Below, one piece after another: positions 1 through 6,403 of a DNA stretch of 33,194 nt. Source of the DNA: Burkholderiales bacterium. Lineage in GTDB: Bacteria; Pseudomonadota; Gammaproteobacteria; Burkholderiales; Casimicrobiaceae. The stretch's first letter is position 1; each line of letters opens with the position of its first letter. The translations under genes and the position numbers were made by a program. The stretch lies in contig JADZDA010000277.1 of the NCBI GenBank assembly GCA_020851255.1, forward strand, positions 1-33,194. Reading direction: 5' to 3'. The notes under the pieces are model-generated. The model saw only the letters and a list, made by a program, of their open reading frames with translations. It did no database searches and had not been told where the DNA came from.

Positions 1-17
1 GGTCGCCCGCGCGGCGC

Positions 18-53
18 ATTGTAGCTATCCGGGGTGAGAGCGGGAGCTACAAC
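18..53 (-). repeat. CRISPR repeat copy
   Basis: 36-bp direct repeat, identical to the copy at 84-119. Its ends are inverted (ATTGTAGCT and AGCTACAAC on the plus strand), so the transcript could fold back or pair with a tracrRNA anti-repeat. Confidence 0.9.
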
Positions 54-83
54 CCTGTACTCGCGCTGGAAAGACTGGGTCGT

Positions 84-119
84 ATTGTAGCTATCCGGGG
101 TGAGAGCGGGAGCTACAAC
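84..119 (-). repeat. CRISPR repeat copy (terminal, ychF side)
   Basis: Second perfect copy of the 36-bp repeat. It is the last copy before the ychF locus; no further copy is seen between 120 and 240, so this is one end of the array. Confidence 0.9.
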
Positions 120-162
120 GAGTTCGAGGGGGACGGCCGCAGGCCGCCGCCCCTCGAACTCG
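119..162 (-). terminator. Long hairpin between ychF and the CRISPR array
   Basis: A perfect 13-bp inverted repeat (CGAGTTCGAGGGG at 119-131, its complement at 150-162) encloses a second 5-bp stem (CGGCC/GGCCG). It sits 79 bases downstream of the ychF stop and abuts the terminal CRISPR repeat. No T-run follows on the minus strand, so it is not a textbook intrinsic terminator. Insulating the array from ychF transcription is the likeliest role, but that is inference. The rest of 163-240 shows nothing I can name. Confidence 0.45.
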
Positions 163-240
163 CCGCGCTACCGCGCGGGCCATCAGGAGGAGCGCGTGTC
201 CGGCCAGCGGGGACCGCAGCGACCGGATGTGCGACGCGCC

Positions 241-1335
241 TTACACGTTGAACCGGAAGTGCATGACGTCACCGTCGTGCAGCACGTACTCCTTGCCCTC
301 GAGGCGCATCTTCCCGGCCTCCTTCGCGCCGTGCTCGCCCTTGCAGCCGATGTAGTCGGCGTAGGCGATCGTCTCGGCGCGGATGAAACCCTTCTCGAAG
401 TCGGTGTGGATGACGCCGGCCGCCTGCGGCGCGGTCGCGCCGACGGGGATGGTCCACGCGCGCACTTCCTTCGGGCCGGCGGTGAAGTAGGTCTGCAGGC
501 CGAGCAGCTTGTAGCCGGCGTGGATCACGCGGTCGAGGCCGGGTTCGGCGAGCCCCAGGTCGTCGAGGAACGCCTTCTTGTCGTCGCCGTCGAGATCCGC
601 GATCTCGGCTTCGAGCGCCGCGCACACCGGCACCACCGGCGCGTTCTCGCGGGCCGCGTACGCCTCGACCGCCGCGAGCAGCGGGTTGTCGCGGAAGCCG
701 CGCTCGGCGACGTTCGCCACGTACATCGTCGGCTTCATCGTGAGCAGGAAGAAGGGCTTCAGCACCGCCTTCTCCTCCTCGTAGAGGTCGAGCGAGCGCG
801 CCGGGCGGCCCTGGTCCAGCGCCTTCTGCACCTTGACGAGCACCTCGTGGAGGCGCTTCGCCTCCTTGTCGCCGCCGGCGCGCGCGAGCTTCTCGACCTT
901 CGCGATCTGCTTGTCGACGGCGGCGAGATCGGCGAGCGCGAGCTCGGTGTGGATCGTCTCGATGTCGGACACCGGATCGATCCTGCCGGAAACGTGGACG
1001 ACGTTCGGGTCCTCGAAGCAGCGCACGACATGCGCGATCGCGTCGGTCTCGCGGATGTTGGCGAGGAACTGGTTGCCCAGGCCCTCGCCCTTGGATGCGC
1101 CGGCGACCAGGCCCGCGATGTCGACGAACTCGACGACCGCCGGGATCACCTTCTCGGGCTTCGCGATCGCCGCGAGCGCGGCGAGCCGCGGGTCGGGCAC
1201 CTCGACGATCCCGACGTTCGGCTCGATCGTGCAGAACGGGTAGTTCTCCGCGGCGATGCCGGCGCGCGTCAGCGCGTTGAAGAGCGTCGACTTGCCGACG
1301 TTGGGCAGGCCGACGATGCCGCATTTCAGGCTCAT
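241..1335 (-). CDS. ychF: Redox-regulated ATPase/GTPase YchF (OLA1 family)
   Basis: The 364-residue product is a full-length YchF, a ribosome-associated Obg-like P-loop protein that prefers ATP. The P-loop GLPNVGKS is at residues 9-16, followed by the [20 protein letters not shown]3 region. The G4 position reads NVAE rather than NKxD, the change that gives this family its ATP preference. The C-terminal TGS-type domain ends [12 protein letters not shown], typical of the family. The start is set by the [17 protein letters not shown]-terminus; the longer ORF in the track only extends into upstream pth sequence. The start codon overlaps the pth stop (ATGA), so the two are co-transcribed and probably translationally coupled. 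The pth-ychF pairing is widespread in proteobacteria. Confidence 0.97.
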   Translation of the reverse strand: MSLKCGIVGLPNVGKSTLFNALTRAGIAAENYPFCTIEPNVGIVEVPDPRLAALAAIAKPEKVIPAVVEFVDIAGLVAGASKGEGLGNQFLANIRETDAIAHVVRCFEDPNVVHVSGRIDPVSDIETIHTELALADLAAVDKQIAKVEKLARAGGDKEAKRLHEVLVKVQKALDQGRPARSLDLYEEEKAVLKPFFLLTMKPTMYVANVAERGFRDNPLLAAVEAYAARENAPVVPVCAALEAEIADLDGDDKKAFLDDLGLAEPGLDRVIHAGYKLLGLQTYFTAGPKEVRAWTIPVGATAPQAAGVIHTDFEKGFIRAETIAYADYIGCKGEHGAKEAGKMRLEGKEYVLHDGDVMHFRFNV

Positions 1336-1922
1336 GGATTGTCTTTCGTGTGCAATTGCGTCATCGCGCGCTCGAACTCGCCGGCCGCGATGGCGGGCCA
1401 GGCGTCGATCGCCCGGCCGATCGCGCGCCCGATCGCGTCGCGCTCGTCGCCGCGCGGCGGCTTCAACACGTAGTCGACGACCTGCTGCTGCGGCAGTTCC
1501 GAGTCGCGCGGATGGCCGATGCCGATGCGCAGCCGCCAGAACTCGGGGGTGGCGAGATGCGCGCGGATGTCCTTCAACCCGTTGTGTCCGGCGACCCCGC
1601 CGCCGAGCTTCAGCTTCACCGTCCCGGCGGGGAGGTCGAGCTCGTCGTGGGCGACCAGGACCGCGGCGGGCTCGATCGCGAGGAAACGCGCGAGCGACCC
1701 CACCGAGCGACCCGATTCGTTCATGTACGTCGACGGCTTCAGGAGCCGCAGGTCGCCGTCCTTCGCGACATCCCCGGCGAACCGCGACTGGGGCGAGAGC
1801 GCGGCGCCCAGCTCGCGGGCGAGCGCGTCGACGAACCAGAAGCCCGCGTTGTGGCGGGTTTTCTCGTAGTTGCGGCCGGGATTGCCCAGGCCGGCGACGA
1901 GGCGGATCGGTGCGGAGGCCAT
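1332..1922 (-). CDS. pth: Peptidyl-tRNA hydrolase
   Basis: The 196-residue product cleaves the ester bond of peptidyl-tRNAs dropped from ribosomes, recycling tRNA. It carries the Pth signatures in order: [15 protein letters not shown] with the catalytic His at 24, LLKPSTYMN, the HDELDLP acidic motif and [12 protein letters not shown]. Length is normal for the family. The start at 1922 gives [16 protein letters not shown]; the track's extra 17 residues are low-complexity and lie over the intergenic region. It follows rplY after a 122-base gap containing a terminator-like hairpin, and overlaps ychF by 4 bases. Confidence 0.97.
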   Translation of the reverse strand: MASAPIRLVAGLGNPGRNYEKTRHNAGFWFVDALARELGAALSPQSRFAGDVAKDGDLRLLKPSTYMNESGRSVGSLARFLAIEPAAVLVAHDELDLPAGTVKLKLGGGVAGHNGLKDIRAHLATPEFWRLRIGIGHPRDSELPQQQVVDYVLKPPRGDERDAIGRAIGRAIDAWPAIAAGEFERAMTQLHTKDNP

Positions 1923-1975
1923 CTCGGATCGGTCGGGGACGGGGGTCGGGCCTGCGCGCGGCGCACCGCGCAACG

Positions 1976-2008
1976 AAAAGGCCCGCCGGCGTTACGACAC
2001 GGCGGGCC
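1976..2008 (-). terminator. Intrinsic terminator-like hairpin after rplY
   Basis: On the minus strand a 9-bp perfect stem (GGCCCGCCG/CGGCGGGCC, 11-base loop) is followed by C and TTTT (1979-1976). It lies 36 bases past the rplY stop and before pth. The short T-tract suggests partial termination, leaving some read-through into pth-ychF. Confidence 0.55.
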
Positions 2009-2044
2009 CGGGACGGACGGCTTCGCGCCCGACGCGCGACGACG

Positions 2045-2743
2045 CTACTTCTTCTTGTCGTCCTTGCCGCCTTCCTTCTTCTCGGGGGCCTTGGCTTCGG
2101 CGGGCTTCGCCTCGGCCGCCGGCGCGGCGGCCGCAGCGGCACCCTCGGCCGCGGCGGTTTCCTCGGTCTCGACGACCGCCTTGGGCACGACGGCGGTCGC
2201 GACCACCGGGTCCTTGCCGTGGGTCACCGCGGTCACGCCGGCGGGCAGCGCGACGCCGGACACGCGGATCGGGTGCGCGGTCTCGAGCGTCGCCAGGTCG
2301 ACGGTGATGAACCCGGGCAGGTCCCTGGGCAGGCACGAGATGTCGATCTCGTTCATCACGTGGCTGACGATCGCGCCGCCCAGCTTCACCGCCGGCGAGA
2401 CCTCGCCGTTGACGAAGTGCAGCGGGACCTTCATGTGGATCTTCTTGTTCTCGTCGACGCGCTGGAAATCGACGTGCAGCACCTGCGGCCGGTACGGGTG
2501 CATCTGCACGTCGCGCAACAGCACCTTCTGCGCGGCGGAACCGAGCTTCATCGTCAGGATCGACGAGTGGAACGCCTCGTTCTTGAGCGCATGGACGAGC
2601 GCGTTGTGGTCGAGTTCGATCGGCGTGGGCGCTACCGATCCGCCGTAGACGATGCCGGGGGCCTTGCCGCCGTGGCGCAGCCGGCGGCTCGCGCCGCGGC
2701 CTTCGCCGACGCGCGGAAAGGCGGTGAAGTCGATCGAGGCCAT
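2045..2743 (-). CDS. rplY: 50S ribosomal protein L25/general stress protein Ctc
   Basis: The 232-residue product is the long (CTC/TL5-type) form of L25, which binds 5S rRNA in the large subunit. The N-terminal L25 domain (about 1-95) contains [16 protein letters not shown] and the [26 protein letters not shown] stretch, followed by the TL5-like beta domain (to about 190). A low-complexity tail of Ala, Glu and Lys ends in DDKKK. The start is supported by AAGGAGT eight bases upstream. The usual proteobacterial neighbour upstream is prs; here an SDR gene lies between them. A recognisable promoter sits upstream at 2866-2894. Confidence 0.95.
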   Translation of the reverse strand: MASIDFTAFPRVGEGRGASRRLRHGGKAPGIVYGGSVAPTPIELDHNALVHALKNEAFHSSILTMKLGSAAQKVLLRDVQMHPYRPQVLHVDFQRVDENKKIHMKVPLHFVNGEVSPAVKLGGAIVSHVMNEIDISCLPRDLPGFITVDLATLETAHPIRVSGVALPAGVTAVTHGKDPVVATAVVPKAVVETEETAAAEGAAAAAAPAAEAKPAEAKAPEKKEGGKDDKKK

Positions 2744-2865
2744 CTTGGCGACTCCTTCTTCGTGTCTGCGGCCTTCCGGGGTCTCGGCTACACGGGGAAG
2801 CCGGCCGGTCGTCCGCGGGTGGCTGGGGTGCCGGCTCGCCGAAGGCGCGCCGGGGAAAGCTTTGA

Positions 2866-2894
2866 ATTATAACCGGATTCCGGAGCCTCGTCCA
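2866..2894 (-). promoter_or_regulatory. Sigma-70 promoter for rplY-pth-ychF
   Basis: On the minus strand TGGACG (-35, 4 of 6 consensus), a 17-base spacer and a perfect TATAAT (-10) lie 120-150 bases upstream of rplY. TATAAT is conspicuous in such GC-rich DNA. The -35 overlaps a 7-bp stem (CGCCCGG/CCGGGCG) that follows the SDR stop. It would give rplY-pth-ychF a promoter independent of prs. Confidence 0.7.
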
Positions 2895-2916
2895 CCGCCC
2901 GGTGTCCGGCCGGGCG

Positions 2917-3693
2917 TCAAGGCATGTACTGGCCGCCGTTGATCTCGAGGATCTGGCCGGTGACGTAGCCCGACAGGGCGTCGGACGCGAGGTAGACGAA
3001 CGCGCCCGCGCACTCTTCCGGCGTTCCGAGCCGTCCCATCGGGATCGAGCCCTTGAACGACTCGAGCATCTGCGGCGTCGAGTAGCGCTCGTGGAACGGC
3101 GTCGCGATGACACCGGGCGACACCGCGTTGACGCGGATGTTGTCCCTGACGAGCTCCTTGGCGATGCCGCGCGTGAACGTCGACACGAACGCCTTCGCCG
3201 ACGCGTACATCGCCGCGCCGGTCCCGCCGCCGTTGCGCGCCGCGACGCTGGTCACGTTGACGATGTTCCCGCGCCCGCCGCGACGCATGTGCGGGACCGC
3301 GGCCGCGCACGCCATGACGACCGACCGGCAGTTGAGATCCATCACCTGGTCGAAGAACGTGTCGTCGATCTCGGCCAGCGGGACACGCTGCACGAGTCCG
3401 CCCGCGTTGTTGACGAGGATGTCGAGACCGCCCATCGCCGCGGCGGCCTCGTCGACGACGCGACGCGCGGTCGCGCTGTCGGTCAGGTCGCCCCCGATCA
3501 GGTGCGCCTCGCCGCCGGCGAAGCGCACGTCGGCCGCGACCTCGTCCGCGCGGTTGCGGCTCGCGTTGTAGTGGATGGCGACCTTGCAGCCCAGCGTCGC
3601 GAACGCGCGCGCCGCCGCCGCGCCGATGCCGGTCGACGCCCCGGTGACCAGCACCGCCCTGCCTGCGAGATCCGCTCCCATGCCCTGCGTCAT
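2917..3693 (-). CDS. SDR-family oxidoreductase (FabG-like)
   Basis: The 258-residue product is a classical short-chain dehydrogenase/reductase using NAD(P)H. Visible motifs are the Rossmann loop TGASTGIG (17-24), NNAG (95-98), the catalytic Asn region (N121), Ser149 in NVTSV, and YASAK giving Tyr163 and Lys167. The C-terminus (GYVTGQILEINGGQYMP) is typical of FabG-like SDRs. The substrate cannot be read from sequence. The start at 3693 has GGAGG five bases upstream; an alternative Met lies four codons in. It sits between prs and rplY, which are usually adjacent, so it looks like an insertion into a conserved housekeeping block. Base composition is like its neighbours. Confidence 0.9.
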   Translation of the reverse strand: MTQGMGADLAGRAVLVTGASTGIGAAAARAFATLGCKVAIHYNASRNRADEVAADVRFAGGEAHLIGGDLTDSATARRVVDEAAAAMGGLDILVNNAGGLVQRVPLAEIDDTFFDQVMDLNCRSVVMACAAAVPHMRRGGRGNIVNVTSVAARNGGGTGAAMYASAKAFVSTFTRGIAKELVRDNIRVNAVSPGVIATPFHERYSTPQMLESFKGSIPMGRLGTPEECAGAFVYLASDALSGYVTGQILEINGGQYMP

Positions 3694-3748
3694 GCCATCC
3701 TCCGGCGTCCGTCCCGCGATCGCGCGTTGCCCGCGACCCCGGCCGGGC

Positions 3749-4699
3749 TCAATCGATGAACAACGAGCTGACCGATTCCTCGTTGGAGATCCGCGTGATC
3801 GTCTCGGCGATGAGCTGCGCGCACGAGAGCTGCCGGACCTTCGGACAGGCCGCGGCCTCGGCGGTGAGCGGGATCGTGTCGGTCACGACGATCTCGTCCA
3901 TGTCGGAACTCGCGATCCGGGGCACGGCCCCGCCGGAGAGCACCGGATGCGTGCAGTACGCGACGACCTTCCGCGCGCCGTGCTCCTTCAGCGCGGTCGC
4001 CGCCTTGCACAGCGTGTTCGCGGTGTCGACGATGTCGTCCATGATCACGCAGGTGCGCCCGTCGACGTCGCCGATGATGTTCATCACCTCGGCGACGTTG
4101 GCCTTCGGCCGCCGCTTGTCGATGATCGCGAGGTCCGAGTCGAGGCGCTTGGCGATAGCGCGCGCGCGCACGACGCCGCCGACGTCCGGCGAGACGATCA
4201 GCAGGTTGTCGTAGTTGCGCTTCCACAGGTCGCCCAGCAGGATCGGCGTCGCGTAGACGTTGTCGACCGGGATGTTGAAAAAGCCCTGGATCTGGTCGGC
4301 GTGCAGGTCCATCACCATCACGCGGTTGACGCCGACGGTGGAGAGCATGTCGGCGACGACCTTGGCGCTGATCGGCACGCGCGCCGAGCGCGGGCGCCGG
4401 TCCTGCCTCGCGTAGCCGAAGTAGGGGATCGCCGCGGTGATGCGCGCCGCCGACGCGCGCTTCAGCGCGTCGACCATCACCATCACCTCCATCAGGTTGT
4501 CGTTGGTCGGCTGGCAGGTCGACTGCAGGACGAAGACGTCGCGGCCGCGGACGTTCTCGAGCAGCTCGACCATCACCTCGCCGTCGGAGAACTTGCCGAC
4601 GATCGCGCGCCCGAGGCTGATGTTGAGGTGCCGGCAGACCGCCTCGGCGAGCTTGGGGTTCGCGCTGCCGGTGAAGACGCGCATGCGTTCGTAGGCCAT
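3749..4699 (-). CDS. prs: Ribose-phosphate pyrophosphokinase (PRPP synthetase)
   Basis: The 316-residue product makes PRPP from ribose 5-phosphate and ATP for nucleotide, His, Trp and NAD synthesis. It is full length and class [22 protein letters not shown] near the N-terminus, the flexible ATP loop YARQDRRPR (about 96-104), [11 protein letters not shown] (131-141), [11 protein letters not shown], and the PRPP-binding loop [10 protein letters not shown] (220-229). The C-terminus ends VSSLFID. It lies directly downstream of tRNA-Gln, a common proteobacterial arrangement, and is probably co-transcribed with or just after it. No strong Shine-Dalgarno is seen upstream of the ATG. Confidence 0.98.
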   Translation of the reverse strand: MAYERMRVFTGSANPKLAEAVCRHLNISLGRAIVGKFSDGEVMVELLENVRGRDVFVLQSTCQPTNDNLMEVMVMVDALKRASAARITAAIPYFGYARQDRRPRSARVPISAKVVADMLSTVGVNRVMVMDLHADQIQGFFNIPVDNVYATPILLGDLWKRNYDNLLIVSPDVGGVVRARAIAKRLDSDLAIIDKRRPKANVAEVMNIIGDVDGRTCVIMDDIVDTANTLCKAATALKEHGARKVVAYCTHPVLSGGAVPRIASSDMDEIVVTDTIPLTAEAAACPKVRQLSCAQLIAETITRISNEESVSSLFID

Positions 4700-4742
4700 G
4701 GGTCAGTCTAGCGCGACGGGGACCACCGCTCCGGAACGAAGC

Positions 4743-4772
4743 GGGCAGGACGCCGGACGCGGCGTCCTGCCC
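4743..4772 (-). terminator. Strong hairpin between tRNA-Gln and prs
   Basis: A perfect 12-bp stem (GGGCAGGACGCC at 4743-4754, complement at 4761-4772) with a 6-base loop lies 13 bases past the tRNA 3' end and 43 bases before the prs start codon. No T-run follows on the minus strand. It may mark the tRNA 3' processing or attenuation point rather than a full terminator. Confidence 0.45.
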
Positions 4773-4785
4773 GTCGTTTCATCGA

Positions 4786-4862
4786 TGGCTGGGGAGGAAG
4801 GATTCGAACCCTCGTATGCCGGAATCAAAATCCGGTGCCTTAACCAGCTTGGCGACTCCCCA
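4786..4862 (-). tRNA. tRNA-Gln (anticodon TTG)
   Basis: The minus strand folds as a standard tRNA. The 7-bp acceptor stem is TGGGGAG with CTCCCCA, the anticodon stem CCGGA/TCCGG encloses the loop TTTTGAT (anticodon TTG, reading CAA), and the T-loop is TTCGAAT. Discriminator G is followed by an encoded CCA (4788-4786). It lies between ispE and prs, as in many beta- and gammaproteobacteria. The 103 bases between it and the ispE stop show no convincing -10. Confidence 0.97.
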
Positions 4863-4965
4863 GCGGAAATCGGCTCGCGTCCCGGGCGCCCGGAGGCGCG
4901 CCCGATGCGCGATCATTCGCGCCGGCCACCGCACGAATCGCGGGCGGCGACCTGCTTCCGGGGCG

Positions 4966-5844
4966 CTACGCGAACGATGCGAGCGGATGGCGGGCGAGCG
5001 TCCTCGCGATCGTCGCATCGATCCCGGGACGCAGGCGCGCTGCCGCCGCCTGCGCCTGTGCCGGGCTCGCGAAAGCCGCGAACACGCACGCGCCCGATCC
5101 GGTCATCCTCGCCCGCGGATCGACCTCGAGCAACGCCTCGAGCGCCTCCGCGACCGCCGGATGCCGCGCGCATGCGACACCCGCCAGATCGTTCCGACCG
5201 TAACCCTCGGAAAAGACTTCCATTTTCGCCGACGGCGTCGATCGTGTCAATTCGGGTGCGGCGAAGATCGACGCCGTGGCCACGTGCGCACGCGGAGTCA
5301 CCAGGACGATCCACGCCGCCGGCAGGCTCACCGGCGTCAGCCGCTCCCCGATGCCGCGAGCGAGGGCGGCCTCGCCGCCCACGAAGAACGGTACGTCGGC
5401 GCCGAGCGCGACGCCGATCGTCGCGAGATCGCCGCGCGAGAGCCCGAGCCGCCACAACCGGTTGAGCGCGAGCAGCACGCTCGCGGCGTCCGAACTGCCT
5501 CCGCCCAGGCCCGCGCCCATCGGGATCGTCTTGTCGATGCGGATTTCGACGCCCAGCGCGGTCCCGGTCCGCGCCTTCAGGCGCTCGGCCGCGCGAATCG
5601 CGAGATCGGCCTGCGGCGGCACGCCTTCGACATCGTTCATCCGCACGATCGCGCCGTCGTCGCGCACGCGCAGCGTCAGCGTGTCGGCGAGATCGATCAG
5701 CGTGTACAGGGTTTCGAGTTCGTGCCAGCCGTCGGCGCGACGCCCGGTGACGTGCAGGAACGCGTTGAGCTTCGCCGGCGCGGGCACGACCAGGCGGTCG
5801 GGCTGCGCGCCCGGATCGGGCGCGCCGTTCACGGCGAGCGCCAT
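4966..5844 (-). CDS. ispE: 4-(cytidine 5'-diphospho)-2-C-methyl-D-erythritol kinase
   Basis: The 292-residue GHMP kinase phosphorylates CDP-methylerythritol in the MEP isoprenoid pathway. It shows PAPAKLN (21-27), the GHMP ATP loop PMGAGLGGGSSDAA (108-121), GADVPFFVGGEAALARGIGE, and MTGSGACVFAAF near the C-terminus. The chosen start (5844) gives a normal length; the track's 418-residue version adds a shadow of lolB. The N-terminus is about 15 residues longer than minimal IspE proteins. Its start overlaps the lolB stop by 16 bases, so the two are translationally coupled. Confidence 0.96.
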   Translation of the reverse strand: MALAVNGAPDPGAQPDRLVVPAPAKLNAFLHVTGRRADGWHELETLYTLIDLADTLTLRVRDDGAIVRMNDVEGVPPQADLAIRAAERLKARTGTALGVEIRIDKTIPMGAGLGGGSSDAASVLLALNRLWRLGLSRGDLATIGVALGADVPFFVGGEAALARGIGERLTPVSLPAAWIVLVTPRAHVATASIFAAPELTRSTPSAKMEVFSEGYGRNDLAGVACARHPAVAEALEALLEVDPRARMTGSGACVFAAFASPAQAQAAAARLRPGIDATIARTLARHPLASFA

Positions 5845-6380
5845 GTGTCGACGACGATCCGCACGTCGAGGCCGGGATAGCGGACGTCGAGCCGCGACGG
5901 CCGCGTGGCCGCGTCGTCGGCGTAGGCGTACGCGACCGTCCAGCCGTCCTGCGCGAGCACCGCCGCGCGCCGTCGCGCGTCGCGCTCGAGCGCGTGAGCC
6001 GACCCGGGCCTGGGGAGCCCCCGGATCCACCAGGCGAGTTCGTCGACCGGCAGCGCGAAACCGAGCGTGCGCGCCGCGAGCGCCGAGGGGTCGGCGTCGG
6101 CGACGACGCGGCCGTCGGGCAGCTCGACGCGCGCGCCCGCGCTGTCGCGCGTGAGCCGCGCGAGCGTCGTGCCCATCGGCGTCGCGAACGCGAGCGCGTC
6201 GCGGCCGCGCTCGTGCGTCCAATCCACGTGCGCGGCGACTCCCTGGCCGTCGTGCCGCGCGGACATCCTCACGGCGATCGCGAACGGTTCGTCGACGACC
6301 GCGGCCGCCGGCGGCTCGGGCGGCGGCAGGCTCGCGCAGGCGGCGAGCGCGAGCGCGGCCGAGGCGACGAGACCGCGCAT
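5829..6380 (-). CDS. lolB: Outer-membrane lipoprotein insertion factor LolB
   Basis: The 183-residue product is a lipoprotein that receives lipoproteins from LolA and inserts them into the outer membrane. The signal peptide ends in a lipobox (LAAC, Cys15), and Ala at +2 predicts outer-membrane sorting. The body is the LolB beta fold: FAIAVRMSARHDGQGVAAHVDW, then DALAFATPMGTTLARL, the VDELAWWIRGLP loop and SRLDVRYPGLDVRIVVDTW at the end. Sequence identity in LolB is low, so position between the TPR gene and ispE adds weight to the call. The start at 6380 leaves the lipobox at the usual distance. Confidence 0.9.
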   Translation of the reverse strand: MRGLVASAALALAACASLPPPEPPAAAVVDEPFAIAVRMSARHDGQGVAAHVDWTHERGRDALAFATPMGTTLARLTRDSAGARVELPDGRVVADADPSALAARTLGFALPVDELAWWIRGLPRPGSAHALERDARRRAAVLAQDGWTVAYAYADDAATRPSRLDVRYPGLDVRIVVDTWRSP

Positions 6381-6403
6381 CCCCGCCGGGTTCAGCGGAC
6401 GAT

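Larger units (their letters stand above)
1..119 (-). CRISPR. Edge of a CRISPR array, type II-C-like 36-bp repeats
   Basis: Two identical 36-bp repeats lie at 18-53 and 84-119, separated by a 30-bp spacer (54-83). Bases 1-17 would be the start of the next spacer, so the array continues out of the window to the left. Read on the minus strand, the repeat begins GTTGTAGCTCCC and ends GCTACAAT. From memory, the N. meningitidis type II-C repeat shares both ends, and about 28 of 36 positions match overall. Repeat length, spacer length and the inverted terminal arms (TTGTAGC/GCTACAA) all fit a Cas9-associated II-C array. In that orientation crRNAs would be transcribed on the minus strand, away from ychF, and the repeat at 84-119 is the first unit. 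No cas gene or tracrRNA is visible here. Only two repeats are in view, so array length is unknown. Confidence 0.88.

Noticed and set aside
100-1473. 457-residue plus-strand ORF over ychF
   Set aside because: Arg/Ala/Val/Asp-rich antisense shadow of ychF, typical of high-GC DNA, with no recognisable domain; it also begins inside the CRISPR repeat.
4700-4712. TAGACT as a -10 for prs
   Set aside because: It would start transcription at or inside the prs start codon, and no -35 is present.
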